From AAA044-D11 sp965268555 (GTDB lineage: Bacteria > Actinomycetota > Actinomycetes > Nanopelagicales > Nanopelagicaceae): DNA of 64,000 nucleotides. Below, piece by piece: positions 34,950-43,417 of the stretch. The notes under the pieces were generated by a model. The model saw nothing but the letters and a program-made list of their open reading frames with translations, was not told where the DNA came from and ran no database searches. The stretch's first letter is position 1. Each line of letters begins with the position of its first letter. The stretch lies in assembly GCA_965268555.1 (NCBI GenBank), contig OZ254174.1, forward strand, positions 1,116,001 to 1,180,000, read 5' to 3'. Position numbers and translations under genes: made by a program.

Positions 34950-35741
34950 ATGTCTTTAGGCGCACGCGATATCAAAGCAGATTTAGAACTTGCTTTACAT
35001 CTAGCGGATGTTGCCGACAAGATCTCGCTTAATAGATATGAAGCACTTGATTTAATTATTGAAACTAAACCAGATACCTCGCCGGTAACTGATGCCGATA
35101 AAGCTGTTGAAAAGGCGATTAGAGATGAGATTGCAAAAGTTAGAGCCCAAGATTTAGTTGTTGGCGAAGAGTATGGAAGTCCTGAATCTCTCTCCGGAAA
35201 GTATTACTGGGTAATTGATCCAATTGATGGCACAAAGAATTATCTTCGCGGTGTTCCAACTTGGGCCACACTAATTGGATTAGTTGATCCCACAGGAAAG
35301 GTAATTGTTGGCGTAGTTAGCGCACCCGCGCTCTCGGCCCGTTGGTGGGCTGGCGATAACTTAGGTGCAAAAGGTTCATTTAATGGCAGCGTTCGAGAGT
35401 TAAAGGTTTCAAAGGTTTCTAAGCTAAGTGACGCCTCGCTCTCATATTCGGATTTAATTGGCTGGGGCGATCGCAAAGCTAAATTCCTGGCGCTTCAGGA
35501 GAAAATTTGGCGCACGCGAGGACATGGTGATTTCTGGTCGCACATGTTGGTCGCGCAAGGTGCAGTAGATATTGCAGTTGAACCCGCGCTCTCACTCTGG
35601 GATGTCGCAGCACTTGATGTAATTGTTCGTGAAGCTGGCGGCAGATTTTCAAGCATTAGCGGTCAAGATGGGCCACATGGCGGTAGCGCAATTTCTAGCA
35701 ATGGTTTACTTCATGAAGCTTTCTTGAAAGAGATCAACTGA
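34950..35741 (+). CDS. hisN: Histidinol-phosphatase, inositol monophosphatase family
   Basis: This 263-residue protein has metal-binding motifs 'VGEEYG' (Glu of motif A), 'WVIDPIDGTKNYLRGVPTWA' (motif B with Asp/Asp) and 'SLWDVAALDVIVREAGG' (motif C). It is the HisN type known from corynebacteria and mycobacteria, removing phosphate from histidinol-phosphate in histidine synthesis. The substrate could also be another sugar phosphate or inositol phosphate. Placed after rsgA; its stop overlaps the next gene's start by one base. Confidence 0.9.
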   Translation: MSLGARDIKADLELALHLADVADKISLNRYEALDLIIETKPDTSPVTDADKAVEKAIRDEIAKVRAQDLVVGEEYGSPESLSGKYYWVIDPIDGTKNYLRGVPTWATLIGLVDPTGKVIVGVVSAPALSARWWAGDNLGAKGSFNGSVRELKVSKVSKLSDASLSYSDLIGWGDRKAKFLALQEKIWRTRGHGDFWSHMLVAQGAVDIAVEPALSLWDVAALDVIVREAGGRFSSISGQDGPHGGSAISSNGLLHEAFLKEIN

Positions 35742-36421
35742 TGCCAAGTTTTCTAAATTCGATTGAGTTTAATGAACTCAATATCGCTGGAATAACACTA
35801 AGCGCCTCACAAGTTGAAATCGCCTTCTACGTAATTGTTGGCTTGATTTCACTACTCCTTATTTTCTTACTTGCTAAGTTGGTTAAGAGCCTTACTAATA
35901 ACGGTGGTAGAAAACGCGTAAAAGCTGCGCCACCAGAGCCAAAATATGAAGAGATTTTTGAGATTGAATCGGAAGTATTTGAAACTAATCCATATAAGAG
36001 CGATCCAGATACCTACTTTGAGCAGAGCACCATTCGAACGGTAACCCTCACTTTGATAATTGGATTACGAGAACACTTAGCGAAAATGGCTGAGAACGCA
36101 TCTGATCAACATAAAGCTATGGCAGCAATCGCAAAACATTTAGAGGGCGAAGGTGCGACTCCAATTGCATTTACCCAATGGAACCAATCACCAATTCAAG
36201 GTATTGCGGCGCGGATAATTTTGAATGGCAAATCTCGAACCGCTCTCTTTGGCCCAAGTCTTGCAATGGTGAAAGCGAGTGCACCATTTCCGAAAGATAT
36301 ATCTGATGCAATTGAGAGTGGACATGCCGCTGGACAGAGCGTTTTTGTCTTGGCTATTGATGGTCTGGCTTACGGTGAGTTTTCAGTAAGTCATCGACTG
36401 CAATTAGTCGAAAGCGCTTAG
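35741..36421 (+). CDS. Membrane-anchored protein with a region resembling a P-type ATPase N-domain
   Basis: This 226-residue protein has one TM (about residues 27-49), a basic stretch 'NNGGRKRVKAAPP', an acidic linker and then a C-terminal soluble part. In that part 'PIQGIAARIILNGKSRTALFG' and 'HAAGQSVFVLAIDGLAYGEF' resemble the N-domain of heavy-metal P-type ATPases (pattern GxGVRA...G...GN and G-x-T-V-V-x-V-A-x-D-G). 'ENASDQHKAMAAIAKHL' aligns with the S-E-H-P-L-A segment, but the exact motif is not conserved. The P-domain DKTG and transport helices are absent. Function is unknown. Linked to hisN by a TGATG overlap. Confidence 0.6.
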   Translation: MPSFLNSIEFNELNIAGITLSASQVEIAFYVIVGLISLLLIFLLAKLVKSLTNNGGRKRVKAAPPEPKYEEIFEIESEVFETNPYKSDPDTYFEQSTIRTVTLTLIIGLREHLAKMAENASDQHKAMAAIAKHLEGEGATPIAFTQWNQSPIQGIAARIILNGKSRTALFGPSLAMVKASAPFPKDISDAIESGHAAGQSVFVLAIDGLAYGEFSVSHRLQLVESA

Positions 36422-36451
36422 TTGCAACAGATAAGTTGCAACTATTTAATT

Positions 36452-36528
36452 TGGTAGCGGGGACAGGATTTGAACCTATGACCTCTGGGTTATGAGCCCA
36501 GCGAGCTACCGAGCTGCTCCACCCCGCG
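36452..36528 (-). tRNA. Initiator tRNA-Met (CAU)
   Basis: The minus strand reads CGCGGGG...CCCCGCU-A-CCA, with CCA encoded at 36452-36454. The anticodon is CAU in 'ggctcataacc'. The unpaired C1-U72 end and three G-C pairs (CUGGG/CCCAG) in the anticodon stem mark it as an initiator tRNA, not an elongator. It is 77 nt long, in the gap between hisN's neighbour and the UPF0182 gene. Confidence 0.95.
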
Positions 36529-36587
36529 TCGGTTCGGCAATCTTATGCCGAAAGGATTAATAACCCAAATTACTTCTGTGCGGCTAA

Positions 36588-39443
36588 TTACTTCTGCGCG
36601 GCTATGGCTGCTGCAATCGCTGCTTTCAAACGATCTTGAGCCTTGCCATACGCAGTGAAATCGCCCTTCTTAAGTGCAGCTTGTGAATCTGCAAGTGCGG
36701 CTTTAGCGCTTGCAAGTGCTGACTTAAGTGATGAATTTGCAGATGGTGTTGTTGATCCGTTGGAATTTGATTGTGAAGTGTTATTTAAAACAGTTCCAGA
36801 ATTTCCGCCGAATACTTGATCTAGTGCGCCCTTAAGCGAGTCATCAAATCCAATTACATCACCAAATGAAACCAATACTTTTTGAAGTAATGGATATGCA
36901 GAATTATTAGCAGTTGCGCGAACATAAACCGGTTGAACATAGAGCAAGCCGCCACCAACAGGAAGTGTCAGCAAGTTGGCAAGCACTACATCTGAACCAC
37001 CTTGACGTAGCAAGGAAAGCGCCTGGGCAACTTCTGGTTTAGCTTCAAAGTTCGAGGCAACTTGTGAAGGTCCGGAAATATTTGTTGAACGTGGTAGTTG
37101 GAGTACCGAGATCTTTCCGTAATCTGGACCGTAATCAGAGTTCACAACTGCGAAGGCAGTTAGGTTCTGACGGTTTCCGCGAGGTACGAAAGATGAAGTG
37201 ATTGAAAATGCTGCTTTATCTTGGCCAGGAACTTTTAGCGTCATGTAATAAGGAGGTTGAATTCCAGCATTTGCACCTAGCGATGAAGGATCAGTTGGAA
37301 CGCGCCAGAAGTCTTGGCCACCATAAAACGCATCCGCAGTTTTAACATGATAAGTACTTAGTACATCGCGTTGTACGCCAAACAAATCTTCTGGGTATCT
37401 AATGTGCTCGAGCAATGACTTAGACATCGCGCTCTTGGGAGTGACAGTTCCTGGGAATGACTTGCTCCATGTTGCAAGCACTGGATCCTTGGTATCCCAT
37501 TGATAAAGCTTCACAGTGCCGTCATAGGCATCAACTGTCGCCTTAACTGAGTTTCGAATATAACTTACATCCTCGTTTGCAAGGGATGCAACGGAAGTTG
37601 AACTAGTTGTCACTGAGTTTGTAGTGGCATTAGCCAAGTTGGTCTTCTTTGAATATGGATAGCCATTACTTGTTGTGTAGCCATCGATAATCCAGAGGAT
37701 TTTGCCATCTACAACTGCAGGATAAATATTTCCATCAAGTTTTAACCAAGGCGCAACTTTAGCTACGCGCTCACTTGGATTACGGTTGAAGAGAATCTTA
37801 GAATCTGAATTGATCAAGTTTGAGAGCAAGATGCGTTGTTCTTGATACTTAATTGCAAATAGCAAACGAGTAAAGAGTGAGCCCATTGGAACTCCACCTT
37901 TACCGGTATATGTGTAGTTCTTCTGGCCATTTGCAGATTTGTCATCTGGATAATCCAGTTCGGTTGGCTTGCTGGTTTTAGCGCCACCAATAATTGAATA
38001 ATCTGGAACGTTCTCGCCGAAATAGATACGAGGTTGGAATTCTCCAAGGCCAGATGTTGGTGGGATGTCACCAACGCTAAATGTTGGCTTGCCATCAGTG
38101 TCGATGGTATTTCCAAGCGCTGATACAAAACCGAAGCCGTGGGTGTAAACCAAGTGGTCGTTAATCCAGTTACGTGCTGGATTTCCTTCAATATTTAATT
38201 CACGAACAGCAACTACTGAATCTCTTTTGACGCCATTAATTGTGTAGCGATCAACGTCTAGTGAGTCAGGGAAGTTGTAATAAGGCTTAATTTGTTGCAA
38301 CTGACGGAAGGTAGATGGCACCACATTTGGATCGAGAAGACGAATATTGGAAATGGTTGTTTCGTCATTCTTTAATTGGCCAGCGGATGTTTCGATTGTT
38401 GCTTGATAATCCTGAACCTTCACATCGCTAAGTCCATATGCAGCGCGGGTTGCTTCAATATTGCGTTGAATAAATGGTGCTTCCTTTGAAGACTCACTTG
38501 GCTTTACCTGGAATTGTTGAATTGCTGCCGGATAAACACCGGCGATTAAAAGTGATGAGATAACTAGAAGGCTTACTCCTGCCGCTGGAAGAACCCAAGA
38601 GCGACGGATGATATTTGCAAAAAAGAGCAGGGCGCAGATTAAAGAGATGCCAGCCAAAATTGCTTTAGCGGGAAGCAGTGCATTTACATCGGTGTAGGAA
38701 AGACCAGTAATTAATCTGCCCTCTTTAAGTGCAAGTGCATAGCGATCGAACCAGTATGCGACAGCTTTTATCAATACCAAGATTCCTAGTAGTACAGATA
38801 GTTGAACTCGTGCTGCAACAGTTGTCTTATCTTCAGCGGCTTGTAATCTGATTCCGCTATATAGGTAGTGGACTGCAGCAGCAGCAATAATTGTTAAAAG
38901 TAGGGTTGAGATAGCCCATGCAATGAGAGCTTGATAGAACGGTAACTTAAACACAAAGAAAGAGACATCTAGACCAAATTGTGAATCCTTAACTCCGAAT
39001 GTAGTTGCATTTTTAAACTGCAACCAAGATTCCCAGAGTCCCATGCCAGAAGTTCCTGCGAAATAGAAGAAACCAACTGCAATTGCGATTAACACCCAAC
39101 GTCGAATTGGTTCAAGTTGTCCGCGATAACGTTCTAGGTTGTCAGCCTCAATCGAAACCGGAACATAAATTGGACGGTTCTTATATGCAAGATAAACGTT
39201 TGCAGTAATGAAAAGCGAGGTTATGAGTCCAAAGACCACGAAGAGAGTTATCTTCGTACCGAGAACAGTGCTCCATACCGAGAAGAAATCAACAGATCTA
39301 AACCAGAGTAGGTCTGCATAAAATCCACTCATTCCAACCAAGATTGAACCGAGAATTACTAATGCAATCGCGGTTAGGGCCAGTGGGCCAGGACGCTTAG
39401 GCTTTAATGGATTTGTTGGAAACGAAAATGAACTCATGTCCAT
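36588..39443 (-). CDS. UPF0182 family large membrane protein
   Basis: This 951-residue protein has an N-terminal half with about seven TM helices (TM1 near residues 21-43, the last near 288-305) containing the family motif 'DLLWFRSVDFFSVWSTVLGT'. A large extracytoplasmic domain follows with 'PVSERVAKVAPWL'-like 'NPSERVAKVAPWLKLDGNIY', 'LLEHIRYPEDLFGVQRDVL' and 'FVPRGNRQNLTAF'. Its Ser/Thr/Ala-rich C-terminus ends in a helix with KxxLADSQAALKKGD. Function is unknown. It lies beside the Lon-like protease and zincin-like genes as in mycobacteria. Confidence 0.92.
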   Translation of the reverse strand: MDMSSFSFPTNPLKPKRPGPLALTAIALVILGSILVGMSGFYADLLWFRSVDFFSVWSTVLGTKITLFVVFGLITSLFITANVYLAYKNRPIYVPVSIEADNLERYRGQLEPIRRWVLIAIAVGFFYFAGTSGMGLWESWLQFKNATTFGVKDSQFGLDVSFFVFKLPFYQALIAWAISTLLLTIIAAAAVHYLYSGIRLQAAEDKTTVAARVQLSVLLGILVLIKAVAYWFDRYALALKEGRLITGLSYTDVNALLPAKAILAGISLICALLFFANIIRRSWVLPAAGVSLLVISSLLIAGVYPAAIQQFQVKPSESSKEAPFIQRNIEATRAAYGLSDVKVQDYQATIETSAGQLKNDETTISNIRLLDPNVVPSTFRQLQQIKPYYNFPDSLDVDRYTINGVKRDSVVAVRELNIEGNPARNWINDHLVYTHGFGFVSALGNTIDTDGKPTFSVGDIPPTSGLGEFQPRIYFGENVPDYSIIGGAKTSKPTELDYPDDKSANGQKNYTYTGKGGVPMGSLFTRLLFAIKYQEQRILLSNLINSDSKILFNRNPSERVAKVAPWLKLDGNIYPAVVDGKILWIIDGYTTSNGYPYSKKTNLANATTNSVTTSSTSVASLANEDVSYIRNSVKATVDAYDGTVKLYQWDTKDPVLATWSKSFPGTVTPKSAMSKSLLEHIRYPEDLFGVQRDVLSTYHVKTADAFYGGQDFWRVPTDPSSLGANAGIQPPYYMTLKVPGQDKAAFSITSSFVPRGNRQNLTAFAVVNSDYGPDYGKISVLQLPRSTNISGPSQVASNFEAKPEVAQALSLLRQGGSDVVLANLLTLPVGGGLLYVQPVYVRATANNSAYPLLQKVLVSFGDVIGFDDSLKGALDQVFGGNSGTVLNNTSQSNSNGSTTPSANSSLKSALASAKAALADSQAALKKGDFTAYGKAQDRLKAAIAAAIAAQK

Positions 39444-39497
39444 ACTCTACATAGTGCTAAATACGGGGCAAACCAAAAACTTGAATTGTTGCGAAAA

Positions 39498-40280
39498 TCA
39501 GCCTGAACAGCGCAGCGAAGCCGCAATCTTGGGGCTCATTAATCCATGAAAAGCTTCTGTGAGATTTGATACTGCAACTAACTCCAGCCCTTGAGGTTTA
39601 ACTGTTATGTCAGCGCAGTTCGAACGTGGAAATAACGCAATGCTCGCACCGGCTTTCCGTGCAGCAATAAGTTTTTGATCTATTCCGCCGATGCCGCCAA
39701 CTTTTCCGCTCTCATCAATCTTCCCGGTAACTGCAATCTTTCTTCCATCCACAATCTCAGGAAACTTTAACCTCGCTATAAGGGCAAGTGAGAAGGCCAG
39801 ACCAGCACTTGGGCCACCAACGTTCTTCATGGCAAATTTAATGTCGGACTTACTCCAGTTTAACGGCGCATCTGGATTTAATTTCTTCAAAAAATTCGCA
39901 GCTGCAATTGCCGCAATCGATTCCGAGTTAGCCATCTCTCTCTTCGCCGCTTTATCTGCCGACTTTGTTGTTTCACCAATTTCATAAACTACTTCATTAG
40001 GCAACACAACTGAATCACCAGATATCCAAGCAGCCAAAACAAATAGCCCTGGTGGTCGGCTCTCTGGATTGTTTACATAAACCGAGAGCGAATAGAGGTT
40101 CCCGCTAGTTTTTAAAGCTTTATCCCCTGAAATCTGCATCCCTTTTTTTAAGAGATCTGTCACTGGCCCCGGAGAAATAACTGCAAAAGGCGCCGGCATG
40201 AAGAGCGAAAAAACTAATACGGCGATTAAGAAGTAGAAGGAAGGCCTCGAAAGATATCTAGGTATTGGGTGTGGAGTCAT
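39498..40280 (-). CDS. Membrane-anchored Lon-like serine protease (YlbL/S16 type), apparently without PDZ
   Basis: This 260-residue protein has an N-terminal TM (residues ~14-32) followed by 'PAPFAVISPGPVTDLL', the family opening. The S16 protease domain has catalytic Ser in 'NVGGPSAGLAFSLALI' and catalytic Lys in 'GGIDQKLIAARKAGA'. YlbL-type proteins are usually about 340 aa with a PDZ domain between the two; here a roughly 45-residue segment ('ETTKSADKAAKREMANSESI') replaces it. It probably degrades membrane or exported proteins. Its start is overlapped by the next upstream small gene by 23 bp. Confidence 0.85.
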   Translation of the reverse strand: MTPHPIPRYLSRPSFYFLIAVLVFSLFMPAPFAVISPGPVTDLLKKGMQISGDKALKTSGNLYSLSVYVNNPESRPPGLFVLAAWISGDSVVLPNEVVYEIGETTKSADKAAKREMANSESIAAIAAANFLKKLNPDAPLNWSKSDIKFAMKNVGGPSAGLAFSLALIARLKFPEIVDGRKIAVTGKIDESGKVGGIGGIDQKLIAARKAGASIALFPRSNCADITVKPQGLELVAVSNLTEAFHGLMSPKIAASLRCSG

Positions 40281-40473
40281 CGCGGAAGGTGTCTTGGAAT
40301 GATTGGAATTTCGTTACTGAGCGATTGGTCTCATTCGCATATTTATCCTTAAATTTTGCAATCCAGATAACATAAACAATCGCACCCAAGACGGCAAAGA
40401 GCGGCACCAACCACCAGATCAGAGCAGCGAAAGCTGTACTGCTTGACCCTTCGGCCGCATAAATCATCTGCAC
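40258..40473 (-). CDS. Small single-TM membrane protein, hypothetical
   Basis: This 71-residue protein has one TM ('AALIWWLVPLFAVLGAIVYV', residues 16-35) followed by 'WIAKFKDKYANETNRSV' and a polar tail. A short extracellular N-terminus and cytoplasmic tail are likely. It matches the small membrane proteins that often precede YlbL-type protease genes in actinobacteria, but I cannot name the family. It overlaps the start of the protease gene by 23 bp. Confidence 0.65.
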   Translation of the reverse strand: MQMIYAAEGSSSTAFAALIWWLVPLFAVLGAIVYVIWIAKFKDKYANETNRSVTKFQSFQDTFRDDSTPNT

Positions 40474-40664
40474 TTATCTACCCCTAGATTTCTTAAGATT
40501 CCAGAAGTGCCTAAATCTGGATAACCAACATGGCACACCTTAACAACTCCCAGCCATCGGCGCTTGAAGAAACTTGAGAACTTTGGGAAGAAACTTTCAT
40601 CTGGCTTGGTTACCTTACATATGATTAACTTTAAGAAAGTTAGAAATCACGGAAGGAGTCACCG

Positions 40665-41960
40665 GTGAGTGGAAATTTTGGCTTTGGCGTCGGTGGCCCT
40701 GATGACGAAAATTTCAAGGAGTTATTTGCTCAACTCTCTAACTTTGGTTTAAATCCACAGACGCTTTTTGCTGCGGCTAATAACGCTGGTTCTAGCGGCC
40801 CCCTAATTTCACCAGAAGTTCTACGCGATGTTGCAAGAAAATTTGTAGCTGCGCAAGGTGATCTTCCAATTGGTTCACAAGATGTTGCTGACACTCAAGT
40901 TGCCTTGGATATTGCAAACACTTGGTTAGATGATGCAACAAATTTTCCTGCGCTCTCAAGATCTAACTTGCCGGCATGGAGCCGTCGCGATTGGCTTGAT
41001 TCAACAGTTACAAATTGGGCCGCCTTAATGGAACCGCTTGCCGATGGAATGGCTACTGCTCTAACAAATGTTTTGAAACAGACCCCGCTTGGGGAAGCAG
41101 CTGAGGCTGCTGAAGGTGAAGTTAGCGGAGCTGAACTCGCAGCCGTTGCCCCGATCATGCGCGCTTTCATGGGATCTCTTATCGCAAGCCAACTCGGAAC
41201 ATCAATCGGGCAATTAGCAGTATCAATCACTGGTTCAAACGATGTTGCTATTCCGCTTGTTAGCGAGCCAAAGAAGAATGAAGCGCGACTAATCCCAGCA
41301 AATGTTACGCAATGGGCGCAGGGCCTGGATATTCCACTAGATGAAGTTCGAATCTTCCTTGCGGTCAGAGAAGCCGCGGCATCAAGACTTTTCTCGCACA
41401 CCCCTTGGCTTTCGACCTATATTAAAGATGCAATTACGGCATATGGCGCCGGCATCAAGATAGATATTGATTCAATTCAAGAACAAGCAGAACGTGCACT
41501 TGAAACTGGTGAATTAGATATAAATAATCCGCAATCGATTTCGGTCGCAATTAACGCTGGTTTGTTTAAGCCAGAGCAGAGTCCATCGCAAGATGCCGCA
41601 CTTGCAAAACTTGAAATGATCCTTGCGCTAATTGAAGGTTGGATTGACCATGTCACTACGGAAGCAGTTGGCAATCGACTTCCTTCCTATCCGGCGCTAA
41701 GTGAAACTCTGCGACGTGGACGCGCCACTAAATCACCAACTCAACAATTATTTGCAACTCTCTTGGGTCTTGAAGTCTCGCCAAGGAAAATGCGTGAATG
41801 CGCACACTTCTGGTTTGAGGTTGAAAGTGAGATCGGAGTGCAAGAGCGAGATCAACGCTGGGAAGATCCTGCACTTTTGCCGATAGCTTCTGACCTAAAC
41901 GATGTTAAGAAATTCTTGTCGAGCACAATCGTTCCAGATGACCTCTCCGGTCTGCTCTAA
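40665..41960 (+). CDS. Zincin-like family protein (DUF2342/TIGR03624 type)
   Basis: This 431-residue protein starts at a GTG with ribosome-binding site ggaagg. Family features are a Gly-rich N-terminus, 'PAWSRRDWLDSTVTNWAALM', 'MRAFMGSLIASQLGTSIGQL' and 'VREAAASRLFSHTPWLSTYI', characteristic of actinobacterial zinc-dependent-metalloprotease-annotated proteins (mycobacterial Rv3195 type). No HExxH is visible; the expected site reads REAAA, so peptidase activity is doubtful. It ends before a 354-bp gene-free gap. Confidence 0.8.
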   Translation: MSGNFGFGVGGPDDENFKELFAQLSNFGLNPQTLFAAANNAGSSGPLISPEVLRDVARKFVAAQGDLPIGSQDVADTQVALDIANTWLDDATNFPALSRSNLPAWSRRDWLDSTVTNWAALMEPLADGMATALTNVLKQTPLGEAAEAAEGEVSGAELAAVAPIMRAFMGSLIASQLGTSIGQLAVSITGSNDVAIPLVSEPKKNEARLIPANVTQWAQGLDIPLDEVRIFLAVREAAASRLFSHTPWLSTYIKDAITAYGAGIKIDIDSIQEQAERALETGELDINNPQSISVAINAGLFKPEQSPSQDAALAKLEMILALIEGWIDHVTTEAVGNRLPSYPALSETLRRGRATKSPTQQLFATLLGLEVSPRKMRECAHFWFEVESEIGVQERDQRWEDPALLPIASDLNDVKKFLSSTIVPDDLSGLL

Positions 41961-41990
41961 ATAATCTAGATATGGTCACCAAATAAAAAG

Positions 41991-42062
41991 CGAAGTTCCC
42001 GGGCGCACGATTCTTTGTTTGCCTTCCCCTTGCAAACAATGAACGGTTATCCGAGAACTTCG
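41991..42062. other. Nested inverted repeats in a 354-bp gap
   Basis: An outer perfect 8-bp pair (cgaagttc 41991-41998 and gaacttcg 42055-42062) encloses an inner perfect 8-bp pair (ttgtttgc 42015-42022 and gcaaacaa 42032-42039). The gap 41961-42314 holds no convincing gene. The structure may be a terminator, small RNA or decayed element. No T-run follows the outer arm. Confidence 0.5.
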
Positions 42063-42131
42063 TGGCTAGAACTTAAGGTAATTGCTAGCCATAATCAACT
42101 CACCGCAAGCATCGAAACACTTGTATTTCTA

Positions 42132-42167
42132 GCAATTCATCTGGCAATTCATCTGGCAATTCATCTG
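42132..42167. repeat. 12-bp tandem repeat, three copies
   Basis: gcaattcatctg is repeated three times without change in the 41961-42314 gap. An overlapping small ORF (…LAIHLAIHLAIHL…) is only a reading of the repeat. Confidence 0.9.
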
Positions 42168-42314
42168 GTTTTTGTATGGCATTTATTTTCTAGAGCAAAA
42201 CTTTAGGGTTTTTAAATGATGTTTTACATCGGCTGTTGATAAACTTGTGCATAGAGAGTTAATAACTGTTGATAACTCTTATGGAACTGGGGAAAACGGA
42301 GGCTGAGCAAAGTA

Positions 42315-43004
42315 ATGGCAATATTTGGCTCTGATTCATCCACTCCAAGTAGTGAAAATAGCGGCTCCGTGGAGAACTTTGTCCAAGGTGAAATTTTTGC
42401 CGATATCTTCCCCAATATGCCTGCTCTCACCCCAAAGAAATCGATCAAAAAGGAGCAGGAAGAGCTTTTATCTAGGCTTCCAGAATTTCGAGTCATCAGA
42501 AGTTCGCGCAGAAAACGTACGCTCCACGCATTTCGACAAAATGGCGTCATTGAAATCCATATTCCTGATCGTTTAAGTCGCCGCCAAGAGTTTGAAGTCA
42601 TCCCAGAGATGATTGATCTGGTCCTAAAGCGTGAAAACCGCCTCCGCAAAAGCGATAACGCTCTTTTCGAGATGAGCGATGAAATACTTTCAGAATTTTT
42701 GCCGGAATTTAGCGAGCGCCCAATCTCAATCACCTGGCGTTCGATGCGCGAGCGCTGGGGATCTTGCACAACGGTTGATAAAACTATTCGAATTTCAGAT
42801 CGACTCAATGGTTCCCCGGATTATGTCCTGCGCTATGTCCTATTCCATGAATTAATCCACCTGCGGATAGCGGGCCACGGTGATGACTTCCACGAATTAC
42901 TTGCTAGATATGGCGATAAAGAGCGGGCTGAGGCCTTTTTAGAAGGTTATGAGGCGGGATCTCAGGGCGCACCGGAGGAAATAATGGAGTTACCCCCAAT
43001 TTAG
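42315..43004 (+). CDS. YgjP/DUF45-like metallopeptidase
   Basis: This 229-residue protein has an N-terminal low-complexity part and the YgjP-like domain from about residue 50: 'SRRKRTLHAFRQNGVIEIHI', then 'ITWRSMRERWGSCT' and the zinc site 'LFHELIHLRIAGHGDDFHEL' with HELIH and the third His. It is a zinc peptidase-like protein of unknown substrate (DUF45 family, also called M48 or SprT-like). The start has a weak ribosome-binding site. Its neighbours are DUF5679 and the ThiF-like gene. Confidence 0.9.
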   Translation: MAIFGSDSSTPSSENSGSVENFVQGEIFADIFPNMPALTPKKSIKKEQEELLSRLPEFRVIRSSRRKRTLHAFRQNGVIEIHIPDRLSRRQEFEVIPEMIDLVLKRENRLRKSDNALFEMSDEILSEFLPEFSERPISITWRSMRERWGSCTTVDKTIRISDRLNGSPDYVLRYVLFHELIHLRIAGHGDDFHELLARYGDKERAEAFLEGYEAGSQGAPEEIMELPPI

Positions 43005-43112
43005 GCGTGAAATCCCAAGTTCCGAGCGTGTTCAGGGGTATGGTGAGCGTATACGCACGCAGGGTTTGGGATATCCCCGAACTTTTGAGAGTGCGGCGAT
43101 TGGAGGGTCATA

Positions 43113-43271
43113 ATGGCTGAAGAATATAAGGGTGAGGCCTACTGCGTTAAGTGCAAAGAGAAGCGTGCTTTTGAAGGCCACGTAAAAGTCTCTGAGTCTG
43201 GTCGCCGTATGGCACAAGGCATCTGCCCAGTGTGCGGAACAAAAGTTAACCGCATTCTCGGTAAGGCTTAA
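43113..43271 (+). CDS. DUF5679 small zinc-ribbon protein
   Basis: The ATG at 43113 with ribosome-binding site ggaggg gives 52 residues. 'AYCVKCKEKRAFEGHVKV' and 'RRMAQGICPVCGTKVNRIL' supply two CxxC knuckles. It matches the actinobacterial DUF5679 family, abundant small proteins often near WhiB7 and UvrD genes. Function unknown; RNA or ribosome interaction is plausible. A strong terminator follows. Confidence 0.9.
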   Translation: MAEEYKGEAYCVKCKEKRAFEGHVKVSESGRRMAQGICPVCGTKVNRILGKA

Positions 43272-43292
43272 TCAACACCTAATAAAAATTAA

Positions 43293-43327
43293 GGCGCCCC
43301 TTCACGAAAGTGCGGGGGCGTTTTTTA
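43293..43327 (+). terminator. Rho-independent terminator after DUF5679
   Basis: A 7-bp GC arm pair (gcgcccc / gggggcg, one G-U) around a ttcacgaaagtgc inner hairpin is followed by six T residues. Confidence 0.9.
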
Positions 43328-43417
43328 TTGGGCACGAAGTGTTCAATTCGAGCGAAGCTCTCCACAAGATTTTGCAAAGCTAAATCACCTGCGAAGCATC
43401 TGCTTGATACTCCACGC

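Noticed and set aside
42015..42206. 63-aa plus-strand ORF
   Set aside because: Carries LAIHLAIHL from the 12-bp repeat and no other support.
42224..42808. 194-aa minus-strand ORF
   Set aside because: Shadow of the YgjP-like gene, whose zinc motif is on the plus strand.
43048..43078. Two 10-bp palindromes (gcgtatacgc, gggatatccc) upstream of DUF5679
   Set aside because: Short, and such palindromes are expected by chance; noted only for the record.
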